Assembly: GCA_963722415.1 (NCBI GenBank)
Contig: CAVRNI010000045.1
Coordinates: 1-64,000 of the forward strand
DNA: 64,000 bases
Direction: 5' to 3'
From: JALOLG01 sp963722415
Lineage (GTDB): Bacteria > Actinomycetota > Acidimicrobiia > Acidimicrobiales > Ilumatobacteraceae
Part shown: positions 52,527-61,350 of the stretch, piece by piece
Layout: every line of letters begins with the position of its first letter
Position numbering within the stretch: the stretch's first letter is position 1
Made by a program: the position numbers and the translations under genes
The notes under the pieces: generated by a model
What the model was told of the DNA's origin: nothing
Databases searched by the model: none
Seen by the model: the letters and a program-made list of their open reading frames with translations, nothing else

Positions 52527-53603
52527 ATGTTCGAGAAGGGGATTCGGACAACCGTCGAAGCGCTGTTGGAGCTCGACCCGGCCGTGTGCGACCGCAGCGA
52601 ACTGGGCCGCATTGTCGAGTTAAGCGCACGGGTGCGCGGGTGGGTCGACGCGATCGACGTCTCCGTGGCCCGACGTGTCGCGTCGGACGCCACGCCGGGT
52701 GTCGACGCCTCCCCTGCCGAGGTCCTGGGTCGCTGTGGTCGGCGCTCCCGCAAGGAAGCCAAGGCTGCCGCCGATCGTGCCGCGGTGTGCGACCAGCTTC
52801 CGTCGTTCGAAGATGCGCTCGCCGATGGCACGGTCAGCGCCGGCCATGTCGACGCGCTCGCGAATGCAACCCGCCATCTCGACGATGCCGCCAGATCGGA
52901 GCTGGCGACGCTCGAAGCCGACCTGCTGGCCGCCGCATCGCGCGACACGATCGCCGAGTTCGAGAAGGACTGCCGCGACCTCGCTCGGCTGCTCACCGGT
53001 GACGGCGGTGTCGGCGAGCTCGACCGCCAGAAGGCGAACTCGACGGTGCGGCGGTGGATCGACAAGGTCACCGGGATGTGGCACCTCCACGCCGAGGTCG
53101 ATCCCGAAACCGGAGCCAAGCTCTGGACCGCGATCGACGCCCAGCTCGACTCCGTCAAGCAACGCGACGGCAACGGCGAGGTCGCCCTGGAGAAGCTCAC
53201 CGTGATCGCCCTCGTCGAGGTCGTCGGTGCGACGCCGGCGAGCAACGGCGAACGCCGAGTGCCAGAGGTGTGCGTGCACGTCGACCTGCCGACGCTCGCC
53301 GATGGTCTGCACGCCTCGTCGATCTGTGAGACCTCGAACGGCATCCCGCTGCCGGTCGACACGATCCGCCGGTTGTGCTGCGAGGCAGCCATCATCCCGA
53401 TCGTGTTGGGAGCCGACGGTGAAGCGCTCGCTGTCGGGCGCGAACAGCGCGTCGCCAACCGCGCCCAACGCCGAGCGTTGCGTGCGATGTACCGCACCTG
53501 CGCCCATCCGCATTGCGACATCGCGTTCGACCATTGTCAGATCCACCACGTCGTTCCGTGGGAGCGATTCGGCCTCACCGACTTGGAAAATCTGCTGCCT
53601 CTG
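52527..53603 (+). pseudogene. DUF222-HNH endonuclease (13E12-type), 5' part, interrupted by an insertion sequence
   Basis: 359 codons up to the insertion point. The DUF222 region covers most of it (LDPAVCDRSELGRIVELSA, WIDKVTGMWHLHAEVDPETG). The HNH region starts at TCAHPHCDIAFDHCQIHHVVPW and breaks off after ENLLPL. The remaining CSKHHHLVHEG lies 1.76 kb away at 55367. Joined, the gene would be 427 codons with a complete HNH motif. After the junction the frame continues about 54 meaningless codons into the element (TGA at 53763). Expressed from the SOS-type promoter just upstream. Confidence 0.9.
53598..53603. repeat. Target-site duplication, left copy (CCTCTG)
   Basis: CCTCTG directly abuts the left terminal inverted repeat and reappears directly after the right one at 55361-55366. 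Confidence 0.85.
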
Positions 53604-55360
53604 AGGCTGTCGCACGAACCTATGGAGCGCTTGGCGCATAGTTCTGCTTGCTGGCGTGGCGGCGGATGCCGGTCAGGCGAGCTGGGTGTTGCGGAGTTTG
53701 AGGAGATTGTGGGCTGTGCAGATCAGCCGCCATCGCTGCGCACCAGCGAGGTCCGCGGAGGGTGAATTTGCGGATACCGAGGTTGCTTTGATGTTGCCGA
53801 AGACGGTTCGATGGTCTGACGCTGCGTTTGCGTGTAGAGCATCGGCTTGTCGGGTTGAGCGAGCTTGTAGTCCATGGCTTTCGGGCGATCGATGGGCTCG
53901 GTGACTGTGTCCGTGGAGATGCGCGAGCATCGTTTTGACCCGAGTTATTCGAGACGCACAGAGTGCGTCGCTGGCGGCACGTTTGGAGATCTCGCCGGCG
54001 AGCGACGCGTTCGATCGACAGGAATCCACTCCTGGGGTTCGGGTTCGGCGCTGTCGGTGAGGCGTTGCCCGTCGCGTCCGAAGTAGCGCTTGGTCATGTC
54101 GCGCACCCAGGTGTAGGAGACGCCGAGAATCGCGCCGGCCTTGACGTTGGGAGAGCTCGCCGCGGTTGACCTTGGCCAGGACTGCGAGCTTGTCGTCGTC
54201 GGGCTTGTCGGCCGTGCGCCACGAGGACTTCCTGGTCGCGATCAACACCTCGGCACCGACGTCGGTGGTGCCGTTGGCAGCGGTCCAGTAGCCCGGCGTC
54301 GGCCACGAACGCGCCGACACCGCCGTGGTGGCCCGGCCTCGGTGAGGTTCTCGGTCACCGCAGTGGCCATCGGCACGAAGTGGGGCTGATCGTTGGTCGT
54401 GGCGGTGACCTCGGCTGCGACCACGATCTGGTCAGGCGTGTCGCGGCCGCTTGAGCGTTGTAGCCCTGCAGCACACCTTGCGAGGCAGTGGGCGATGATC
54501 CGCGAGTGCGGATCGGTCGTGTTCGCCCGGCGCGGTCGCGCTCGCCGCGCCGTGTCCGCGCGACGGTTTCGGGCCGGTCAGTTTGCGGCCCAGCTCGGCC
54601 TCCTTGCGTGGCACGCTCGGCCATCCGGGTCTCGTAAGTCCCGCGCTTTCTGACGATCGAGCTCATCCAGGGCAGCGCGGATCCGATCCCGACGATCTCG
54701 GCCGCCGGCCCACTCGACCGGCAAGCTCCCGCCCCGCGTGCGATCACCGAATCAGCGTCGTCCTCGGCCGGCGATCAGTCGGCTTCGAGCCTCAGCCAGG
54801 ATCTCCACGGACGCCAGCTGCTTCGCGGTCGCGGTTGGCGAAGAACGACGCATCCGCAGCGATCTTCGTCCCGTCGATCGCGACCACACCGGCGTCGACC
54901 AGACCGGCCTTCACGCACAACCCCAACACCTGGCCGAACAACCCAGCGATCGCGTCTTGATGACGGCGCCGGAACCGGGCCAGCGTGGCGTGATCAGGAC
55001 TGCTGATTCGGCCGCCAACACCCGATACGCCACATCCTCAACCAGACGCCGCTCGATCCGCCGCGAGGACCGCTCGCCGGTGCAGTAGGCGTAGAGCAGC
55101 ACCGCCAGCATCATCGCCGGGTCATACACCGCGCCGCTGCGACCATCGACGCGATACGCGGCATAGAACGCAGCCAGATCCAGCTCGACGACCACATCAA
55201 GCACGAAGAACGCCAGATGATCCTCAGGCAGCCACTCCTTCACCGACGGCGGCATCAGAAACAGCTGCTCGAGATCGCCCGACGCACGTTCACGGCCACG
55301 ACCTATCGTCGCCCGCAAACCCAAACGCGGGTGGGATAGTCGGGATTCGTGCGACAGCCT
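53604..55360 (-). mobile_element. IS1182-family insertion sequence, 1757 bp, decayed
   Basis: Perfect 15-bp terminal inverted repeats AGGCTGTCGCACGAA (53604-53618) and TTCGTGCGACAGCCT (55346-55360), flanked by the 6-bp duplication CCTCTG. The only gene inside is a minus-strand transposase broken by many frameshifts. The ends and the duplication are still perfect and the host gene can be rejoined exactly, so the insertion itself looks fairly recent. Confidence 0.9.
53673..55318 (-). pseudogene. IS1182-type transposase, multiply frameshifted
   Basis: N-terminal DUF772 domain: LEQLFLMPPSVKEWLPEDH, VDGRSGAVYDPAMMLAVLLY and ERSSRRIERRLVEDVAYRVL. The middle survives in pieces (GYWTAANGTTDVGAEVLIATRK in another frame). 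The C terminus LAGAQRWRLICTAHNLLKL ends at the TGA at 53673-53675 and is typical of this family. Several shifts, some compensating within 60 bp (around 53770-53830), mean no functional enzyme can be made. The start is unclear. Confidence 0.8.
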
Positions 55361-55366
55361 CCTCTG
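55361..55366. repeat. Target-site duplication, right copy (CCTCTG)
   Basis: Direct repeat of the six bases at 53598-53603; it restores the DUF222-HNH reading frame when the element and one copy are removed. Confidence 0.85.
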
Positions 55367-55573
55367 TGCTCGAAGCATCACCACCTCGTGCACGAAGGGC
55401 GATGGCGCCTCACGCTGCAACCCGACCGCACGATCACCCTCCAACGGCCGGACGGCTCGCACTACTACACGGGTCGCACCATCGACCGACGTGCCAACCC
55501 GCGAACAACCGGCGGGGTTCACGACCTGCGACCCGCCCGACCACCCGGATCACCGATCACCACCGCTGCCTGA
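55367..55573 (+). pseudogene. DUF222-HNH endonuclease, 3' part, separated by the insertion sequence
   Basis: 68 residues beginning CSKHHHLVHEGRWRLTL, the end of the HNH motif, then DGSHYYTGRTIDRRANP and a Pro-rich tail. The frame is that of the 5' part once the 1757-bp element and one 6-bp duplication are taken out. It has no start of its own. The next gene is convergent, 35 bp away. Confidence 0.9.
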
Positions 55574-55608
55574 CGAGGTGGCGCGGCGGTTGAGTTGCTC
55601 TGCGACGC

Positions 55609-55971
55609 TCAGCCGAAGCTGGCGGCCTTGACGACGAAGCGTTGGTGGGTTCCTTCGGAGAGGAGCTTGTCGCCGCTCGTGACCCGCGTCGCGAACTCCA
55701 GACGCCGGCGGTCGACCTCGGTGAGCTCGCAGGTGACGACGACATCGTCGCCCGCCGCGGCGGACGCGGCGTGGCTCACGCACACGTGCGTGCCGACCGT
55801 GGTCTCGCCGTCGTCGAGGTGCAGCTGGGCGGTCTGCAGGCAGGTGGCCTCGATGAGCTGGACCATGCTGGGCGTCGAGAGCACCTTCATCGGCAGGTGG
55901 GGCGGCGACATGTCGGCGGTGACGGTGTAGGTGGCGGTACCCGCCACGCCTGACTGCAACGACGGCTTCAT
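55609..55971 (-). CDS. Hotdog-fold thioesterase (fluoroacetyl-CoA thioesterase FlK-like)
   Basis: 120 residues; ATG at 55971 with GAAGGG 6 nt upstream. The pattern LSTPSMVQLIEATCLQTAQL, TTVGTHVCVSHAASAAAGDDV and RFVVKAASFG is that of small FlK-type hotdog thioesterases: the Thr, Glu and His of the catalytic set are in the first two blocks (STPS, IEATC, VSHAA). It hydrolyses an acyl-CoA, perhaps to clear a dead-end CoA ester of the pathway. Divergent from the nitrilase gene by 54 bp. Confidence 0.82.
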   Translation of the reverse strand: MKPSLQSGVAGTATYTVTADMSPPHLPMKVLSTPSMVQLIEATCLQTAQLHLDDGETTVGTHVCVSHAASAAAGDDVVVTCELTEVDRRRLEFATRVTSGDKLLSEGTHQRFVVKAASFG

Positions 55972-56025
55972 GGACATCCCTTCGCTGGTGACGGAGCGAG
56001 CGTACGGGCCTGGCAGCATCGGCGC

Positions 56026-56973
56026 ATGAGCACAGGATCCTTTCGCATCGCCGCCGTCCAGGCCGCACCGGTGTTCGGCGATGCCACGGCCTCGACCGCC
56101 AAGGCCTGTGACCTGATCGCCGAAGCCGCGTCGCTCGGCGCCTCGATCGCCGGCTTCAGTGAGACGTGGCTGCCTGGCTACTGCCGGTTCGTCAACGCGC
56201 CGCTGGGTGCGCCCGAGAAGCGTCATCTCCAAGCGCTGTACATCGAGTCGGCGATCGACGTGCCCGGCCCCGAGACCGACCAGCTCTGCGCGGCGGCCCG
56301 CGAGTCCGGCATCGACGTCGCGATCGGGGTGGTCGAGCGCGACCCGCTCACCCGCGGCTCGGTCTATTGCGCGCTCCTGTTCATCAGCGCCGACGGCGAG
56401 ATCATCGGCAAGCACCGCAAGCTGAAGCCGACCTACGCCGAGCGGACGGCGTGGGCCGAAGGCGACGGGAGCGGGCTGCGGGCGATGCAGCGCCCGTACG
56501 CCCGGATCAGCGGGCTCAACTGCTGGGAGCACAACATGGTGCTGCCGGCCTACGCGCTGATGGCCGACGGCACGCAGGTCCACGTCGCGGCGTTCCCCGG
56601 CTACGAGACGGCGCCGCCGGCCAAATCGGGCACCCGCCAGCTCCTCCTGTCGCGCGCGTTCGCATCGCAGGCCGCCGCCTACACGATCCTCGCCGGCGGG
56701 GTGCTGCGACCCTCCGACGTGGCGGACCCCGACATGCGCGCCGCGGTCGCGATGCTGCCGCCGCTCACCGGCGACAGCTACATCATCGATCCGTTCGGCG
56801 ACGTGATCGCCGGCCCGATCGAGGGCGAGGGGATCCTCGTCGCCGAGGCGTCGCTCGACCAGGTGCGTGAAGCCAAGGCGATCTGCGACGCCGCCGGGCA
56901 CTACTCGCGGCCCGACATCCTGCAACTCGTCGTCAACCGCCAGCCGGCGGCGCGTGTGATCGAACGGTCCTGA
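56026..56973 (+). CDS. Nitrilase/carbon-nitrogen hydrolase family protein
   Basis: 315 residues. The catalytic Glu is in GFSETWLPGY, Lys in HRKLKPTYAER and the nucleophile Cys in SGLNCWEHNMVLPAY. The sequence NCWEH is characteristic of true nitrilases and cyanide/aldoxime-pathway relatives, so nitrile to carboxylic acid (plus ammonia) is the likely reaction. It lies 18 nt before the HpaB-type monooxygenase and is probably co-transcribed with it. Confidence 0.9.
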   Translation: MSTGSFRIAAVQAAPVFGDATASTAKACDLIAEAASLGASIAGFSETWLPGYCRFVNAPLGAPEKRHLQALYIESAIDVPGPETDQLCAAARESGIDVAIGVVERDPLTRGSVYCALLFISADGEIIGKHRKLKPTYAERTAWAEGDGSGLRAMQRPYARISGLNCWEHNMVLPAYALMADGTQVHVAAFPGYETAPPAKSGTRQLLLSRAFASQAAAYTILAGGVLRPSDVADPDMRAAVAMLPPLTGDSYIIDPFGDVIAGPIEGEGILVAEASLDQVREAKAICDAAGHYSRPDILQLVVNRQPAARVIERS

Positions 56974-56991
56974 TCCGCGAGACTCGCAGGC

Positions 56992-58467
56992 ATGGGTGCA
57001 CGAACCGGACACGAGATCCTGGCCCGCCTGAAGGAACGTCCGCCCGCGCTCTGGGTCGAGGGCGAGCAGGTCGCCGATCCGACGACCCACCCGCGCACCG
57101 CCAACATCGCCCAGTCGCTGGCCGCGCTGTACGACCTGCAACTCCGACCCGATCTCATCGACGTGATGACGTACGTCGAGCCGTCGACCGGTGAGCGTGT
57201 CGGCCTGAGCTTCATCGTGCCGAGATCGAAGGAGGATCTCGCCCGCCGCTCGGCGATGAACAAGGTGTGGGCCGACGCCACGTTGGGCTTCATGGGTCGC
57301 ACCCCCGACTACCTCAACGTCAACGTGATGGCGGCCGGCATGGCGGGCGACTACTTCTCGCAATGCGACCCCCGGTTCGGCCCGAACGCGCTCGCCTACT
57401 TCCTCCACGTCCGCGATCACGACCTGACACTGACCCACGCGCTCACCAACCCGCAGGTCGACCGATCGAAGTCGGCGAGCCAGCTCGACGATCCGTACAT
57501 CGCCCTCGGCGTCGTCCGCGAGACCGCCGACGGGATCATCGTCCGCGGCGCGCGGATGCTCGCCACGCTGCCGATCTCCGACGAGATCCTGATCTTCCCG
57601 TCGACGGTGCTGAAGGGCGGCGACGACCTGAAGCCGTACGCCCTCGCGTTCGCGATCCCGAACGACACGCCCGGGCTCTCGTTCCAGTGCCGCGAACCGC
57701 TCGACGTCGGTCGCAGCCACGCCGACCATCCGCTCGGCTCACGGTTCGACGAGATGGACGCGATGGTGTTCTTCGACGACGTGCTCGTGCCGTGGGAGCG
57801 CGTGTTCCTGATGAACGACGTCGAGCTCGCCAACCAGGCGTACGCGAAGACGGGTGCCGTGCTCCACATGGCGCACCAGGTCGTCAACCTCAAGATCTCC
57901 AAGACCGAGGCCTTCCTCGGGGTGATGCAGTCGATCGTCGACATGATCGGCACGGGCGGGTACCAGCACGTGCAAGAGATGGTGGCCGAGGTCGTGATCG
58001 TGCTCGAGATCATGAAGGCCCTCAAGGTCGCCTCCGAGGCCGGCGCCACGCTCAACGAGTACGGCGTGATGACGCCGGCGCGTGGCCCGCTCGACGCCGC
58101 CCGCAACTACTTCCCCGGCGTCTACCAGCGGATGGTCGAGATCATGCAGCTGATCTCGTCGAGCGGGATGATCATGATCCCGACCGAGGACGACCGGACC
58201 GGGCCGCGGGCAGCTGACATCCGCAAGTACCTCGGCTCGGCCGGCGGCTCGTCCGACGACCGGGTGCGCCTGTTCCGGTTGGCGTGGGACATGACGATCT
58301 CGGGTTTCGGCGGCCGCCAGTCCCTGTACGAACGGTTCTTCTTCGGCGATCCGGTGCGCATGCGCCAGGCCCTCTTCACCGTGTACGACCGCAGCGCCTA
58401 CGTCGACCGAGTGCACCGCTTCGTCGCCGGCAGCGACCAGGTCCTGCCGCCCGTCAGCGGTCGTTGA
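56992..58467 (+). CDS. HpaB-type (4-hydroxyphenylacetate 3-monooxygenase) flavin-dependent oxygenase
   Basis: 491 residues, the usual HpaB size. Landmarks: GHEILARLKERPPALWVEG, FMGRTPDYLNVNVMAAGMAG, HALTNPQVDRS, VRGARMLATLPISDE and FDDVLVPWERVFL. The enzyme needs FADH2 from a separate reductase and ortho-hydroxylates a phenol or opens an N-heterocycle (as in pyridine/pyrrole catabolism). The extradiol dioxygenase two genes on would cleave a catechol product. Its last 14 bp overlap the convergent phosphatase gene. Confidence 0.9.
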   Translation: MGARTGHEILARLKERPPALWVEGEQVADPTTHPRTANIAQSLAALYDLQLRPDLIDVMTYVEPSTGERVGLSFIVPRSKEDLARRSAMNKVWADATLGFMGRTPDYLNVNVMAAGMAGDYFSQCDPRFGPNALAYFLHVRDHDLTLTHALTNPQVDRSKSASQLDDPYIALGVVRETADGIIVRGARMLATLPISDEILIFPSTVLKGGDDLKPYALAFAIPNDTPGLSFQCREPLDVGRSHADHPLGSRFDEMDAMVFFDDVLVPWERVFLMNDVELANQAYAKTGAVLHMAHQVVNLKISKTEAFLGVMQSIVDMIGTGGYQHVQEMVAEVVIVLEIMKALKVASEAGATLNEYGVMTPARGPLDAARNYFPGVYQRMVEIMQLISSSGMIMIPTEDDRTGPRAADIRKYLGSAGGSSDDRVRLFRLAWDMTISGFGGRQSLYERFFFGDPVRMRQALFTVYDRSAYVDRVHRFVAGSDQVLPPVSGR

Positions 58468-59554
58468 GCGGTTTGGTCACCAAAGCGGCCATCACACCTG
58501 GTTCGCCGGTGACCAAGGCGGGTTCGACCGGAGGGTCGCGGTCGCTGAACCACGACGGCGTGCACAACGTCGGCAGTTCGATCTCGACGCCGCGGCCGCG
58601 GTAGGTGAGCACCGCGTGCTCGCGGTCGGCGTAGACCTTGATGCGCACGTCCTCGACGTTCTGCGGCTCACCCGGATCGTGGCCGACGGCGCTCGCCGCG
58701 AGGGCGCGGATCGGGCCGGAGTGCCCGCAGATGTAGAGCTTCAGGTTCGCCGGGCCCTTGTTGAGCTCGGCGACGATGCCGTACCACTGACGGCGCACGA
58801 CGATCGCCGGCGGTTCGGTGTAGAGCATCGGCGTCGACAGCCACGACGTGATCGGGTCGCCGCCGGCCGCCTGGATCTTGTAGAAGCGATCGAGCTCGAC
58901 CATCCATCCCGGCCGGTCGCCCGTCGAACGTCGTTCGTGCTCCTCGCGCAGCAACGCCATGTCCTGGAAGGCGGCCGTGACGTCCATCTCGACGCCGCCG
59001 CGCCAGAACTGGAAGTTGCGGAACTCGTCGTTCGGCTGCGGGCCCTCGACCGTCACGCCGCCGATGCCGTAGCGGCTGAGCGCCTGCTCGACGCCGCTGC
59101 GCAACGACTCGGCGGTCTCCGTCGCGCGTGCCGTCGGCGCGTGGACGATCCGGACCGTGTCGCCTTCCTTCAGACCCTTGGCGAGATCCTGGCCCTTGCG
59201 GTGCGATTGCCACTGGCCGAGCGCCGTCAGCCCGCCATCGGTCACGTACCCCTGGGTCTGACCGTGGCGGATGAGCCGGACGTCGACCGCCGTGGCGAGG
59301 CGGGCACGGAACTGCTCGGGGAACTGGAGCTCGCGCGGCGCCACGGTCTCGCTGGCGAACGCAACGGTGCGTCCGGGTGGCGCATCCGGCTGCGCCATCT
59401 CGGTGATCGCCCGCTGCGTCGCCCGGGCGCGGGCCCGCGCCATGAACGGCGGCTCGTCGCGCTCAGCCGGCTGCTCGAGCAACGCCCGGGCGCGCCGTTC
59501 CTGGGCGCGCAGCAGGTAGGCGGGGGCGTCGTCACGTGAGGTCGGTGCGGCCAT
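58454..59554 (-). CDS. Histidine phosphatase family protein (phosphoglycerate mutase-like), extended N terminus
   Basis: 366 residues, longer than usual because of an about 90-residue Ala/Arg-rich N terminus. The RHG motif is VDVRLIRHGQTQGYV, the second catalytic His is in YICGHSGPIRALA, and HAPTARATETAE is the typical middle block. A phosphatase is unexpected among ring-cleavage genes; the C terminus after RGRGVEIELPTLC also looks extra. The substrate may be a phosphorylated pathway compound, but nothing proves it. Confidence 0.85.
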   Translation of the reverse strand: MAAPTSRDDAPAYLLRAQERRARALLEQPAERDEPPFMARARARATQRAITEMAQPDAPPGRTVAFASETVAPRELQFPEQFRARLATAVDVRLIRHGQTQGYVTDGGLTALGQWQSHRKGQDLAKGLKEGDTVRIVHAPTARATETAESLRSGVEQALSRYGIGGVTVEGPQPNDEFRNFQFWRGGVEMDVTAAFQDMALLREEHERRSTGDRPGWMVELDRFYKIQAAGGDPITSWLSTPMLYTEPPAIVVRRQWYGIVAELNKGPANLKLYICGHSGPIRALAASAVGHDPGEPQNVEDVRIKVYADREHAVLTYRGRGVEIELPTLCTPSWFSDRDPPVEPALVTGEPGVMAALVTKPLNDR

Positions 59555-59577
59555 GGCGCTTGGCGTGCGTCTCGGTG

Positions 59578-60486
59578 TCAGCTGTGGATCGTGACGAACG
59601 ACTCGACGATGCGGTTCTCGTAGTAGAAGAGCGCCTTGCCGAGCTGGTCCTCGGTCCAGGTGATCACGTCCCAGTCGGGGTCGACGTGGTAACCGCCCGA
59701 GAAGACCTCGTTGCGGTTGCCGACCGGATCGAAGAAGTAGATCGTGTGGCCGCGGGTGATGCCGTGCCGGGTCGGCCCGACGTCGATGTCGATGCCGTTG
59801 AGGCGCAGGATGTCGGCGGCGCGCCCGACGTCGGACCAGCTGTCGAGCCAGAACGAGAAGTGGTGCAACCCGCCGTTGGTGCCGCGGGTGAACGCCACGT
59901 CGTGCGGCGAGCGCGACCGCTCGAGGAACGCGATCAGCTGGTGACCCTCGTTGCTGACGAGTTGCTCGGTGAGGCGGAAGCCGAGCGCCTCCTGCATGAA
60001 GTGCGCGACGTCGCCGACATGCTCAGTGGTCAGAAGACAATGGTCGAGCCGGGGCGGGGCGATGCCGACGAGGTCCATCGGCATCGGCGGCGGGTTGAAC
60101 AACGGCAGCCCGTTGCCGACCTTCTCCATCTTGGCGTAGATCTCCATGATGTGACCGCTGGGCGTGTCGAAGCGGATCGCGTCGCCCATCGCCCGCTCGG
60201 TCTCCGGTGCCAGTCGTTGCACGGTGCAGCCGTAGCGCTCGAGCGTCGTCTCGTAGCCGGCGAGATCCTCGACCGACTCGGTCTTCCAGCCGATGTGCTC
60301 GACGCCGTAGCGCGACGCTTCGGTCAGGATCACCGAGTGGTGGTCGTGCTCGTCCCAGCCCTTCAGGTACACGTGACCCTCGTCGCGCTCGACCTCGCGC
60401 AGTCCGAGGACCTCGGTGTAGTAGCCGACGCACAGCTCGAGGTCGGGGACGCGCACTTCGATGTGACCGAGACGGAAGATGCCCAT
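59578..60486 (-). CDS. Extradiol ring-cleavage dioxygenase (catechol 2,3-dioxygenase type, VOC superfamily)
   Basis: 302 residues from the ATG at 60486. N-terminal non-catalytic module MGIFRLGHIEVRVPDLELCV; C-terminal module with Fe ligands His in RLDHCLLTTEHVGD, His in GGLHHFSFWLDSW and Glu in VGNRNEVFSGGYH. The length and ligands are those of type I two-domain extradiol dioxygenases that open catechols beside the hydroxyls. It lies next to an HpaB-type hydroxylase, which fits a meta-cleavage route; divergent from the diiron protein gene. Confidence 0.92.
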   Translation of the reverse strand: MGIFRLGHIEVRVPDLELCVGYYTEVLGLREVERDEGHVYLKGWDEHDHHSVILTEASRYGVEHIGWKTESVEDLAGYETTLERYGCTVQRLAPETERAMGDAIRFDTPSGHIMEIYAKMEKVGNGLPLFNPPPMPMDLVGIAPPRLDHCLLTTEHVGDVAHFMQEALGFRLTEQLVSNEGHQLIAFLERSRSPHDVAFTRGTNGGLHHFSFWLDSWSDVGRAADILRLNGIDIDVGPTRHGITRGHTIYFFDPVGNRNEVFSGGYHVDPDWDVITWTEDQLGKALFYYENRIVESFVTIHS

Positions 60487-60622
60487 GCGCATCGATCTTG
60501 GACCCCCGAACGCGGTCAGCGATAGCTCTCCGTTCCAGATTGTGCAACGATTCAGTTGCGCCGCGCGGCGGTCCACCTGCATCGTCGCAGCACCAGCCGC
60601 AATCGTTGAGATGGGGGTCGCC
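60487..60622. promoter_or_regulatory. Divergent promoter region with a GCAAC-N6-GTTGC palindrome
   Basis: 136 bp between the extradiol dioxygenase and diiron protein genes. GCAAC (60544-60548) and GTTGC (60555-60559) form an inverted repeat spaced by 6 bp, and TTGTGCAACG (60540-60549) is shared with the upstream region of diiron copy 1. It is a good candidate operator for the IclR protein encoded at 61351. Confidence 0.5.
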
Positions 60623-61327
60623 ATGGCATTCGACGGTGAACAGTTCGTCGCGGATCTGCGCAAGGAGCTGATCGAGTCGGGTCGCACGCTCGACAAGGCG
60701 GTGTGGGTCGAGCGCGTCGTGCAGGGAGAGGCCAAACCCGAAGAGCTCGTCGGGTGGGCGCGCCAGCACTACTGGGGAGTGACGTACCACACCCGCCGGG
60801 TGCTGTCGGCGTGGGTGACCAAGATCCCCTACGAGATGACCGACAGCGTGATCGAGAACATCGCCGAGGAGGTCCTCGGCACGCAGTCGAAGACCGGCCT
60901 CAGCCACATCCACTGGCTGTTCGAGTTCACACGCGCGCTCGGCGCACCCGACGAGGCGATCACGCATGCGGTGCCCAACGTCGAGGCCGTGGCGTGCGAG
61001 AGCTTCCTCTACAACATCGCCCTGCAACGCCCGTGGTACGAGGTGCCGTTCGGCGGCATCCTCGCCATCGAGAACCAGATCCCGGCCGCCTACATCCGCG
61101 TCGTGCAGGGGTTCCGGGAGCACTACACCGACATCCTCGACCCTGACGACTACGCGTTCCACACGATCCACATCACCGTCGACGAGGAGCACGGCGGTCA
61201 TGTCGGCGAGTTCGCCGAGCGGTACCTCGACACCGAGGAGAAGCGTCGCTCGGCACGCGGCGCATATGTCGCGGGCGCCGAGCTCACGCGCCGCTGCTGG
61301 GACGCGTTCGAGGGCGTCACCTGGTGA
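60623..61327 (+). CDS. Heme-oxygenase-like (PqqC/TenA-fold) diiron-type protein, copy 2
   Basis: 234 residues from the ATG at 60623, matching the start of the paralogue at 43856 (ATG at 60611 is the alternative). Helical throughout. Candidate metal ligands are Glu82/83 (NIAEEVLG), Glu150 (AIENQIP) and His183-x3-Asp187-x2-His190 (HITVDEEH), the spacing described for heme-oxygenase-like diiron oxidases such as CADD. PqqC itself is cofactor-free, so an oxidase role is inferred from the ligands. Followed by IclR after 23 bp. Confidence 0.85.
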   Translation: MAFDGEQFVADLRKELIESGRTLDKAVWVERVVQGEAKPEELVGWARQHYWGVTYHTRRVLSAWVTKIPYEMTDSVIENIAEEVLGTQSKTGLSHIHWLFEFTRALGAPDEAITHAVPNVEAVACESFLYNIALQRPWYEVPFGGILAIENQIPAAYIRVVQGFREHYTDILDPDDYAFHTIHITVDEEHGGHVGEFAERYLDTEEKRRSARGAYVAGAELTRRCWDAFEGVTW

Positions 61328-61350
61328 ATCGGCGGAGGTGACGACGGGGC

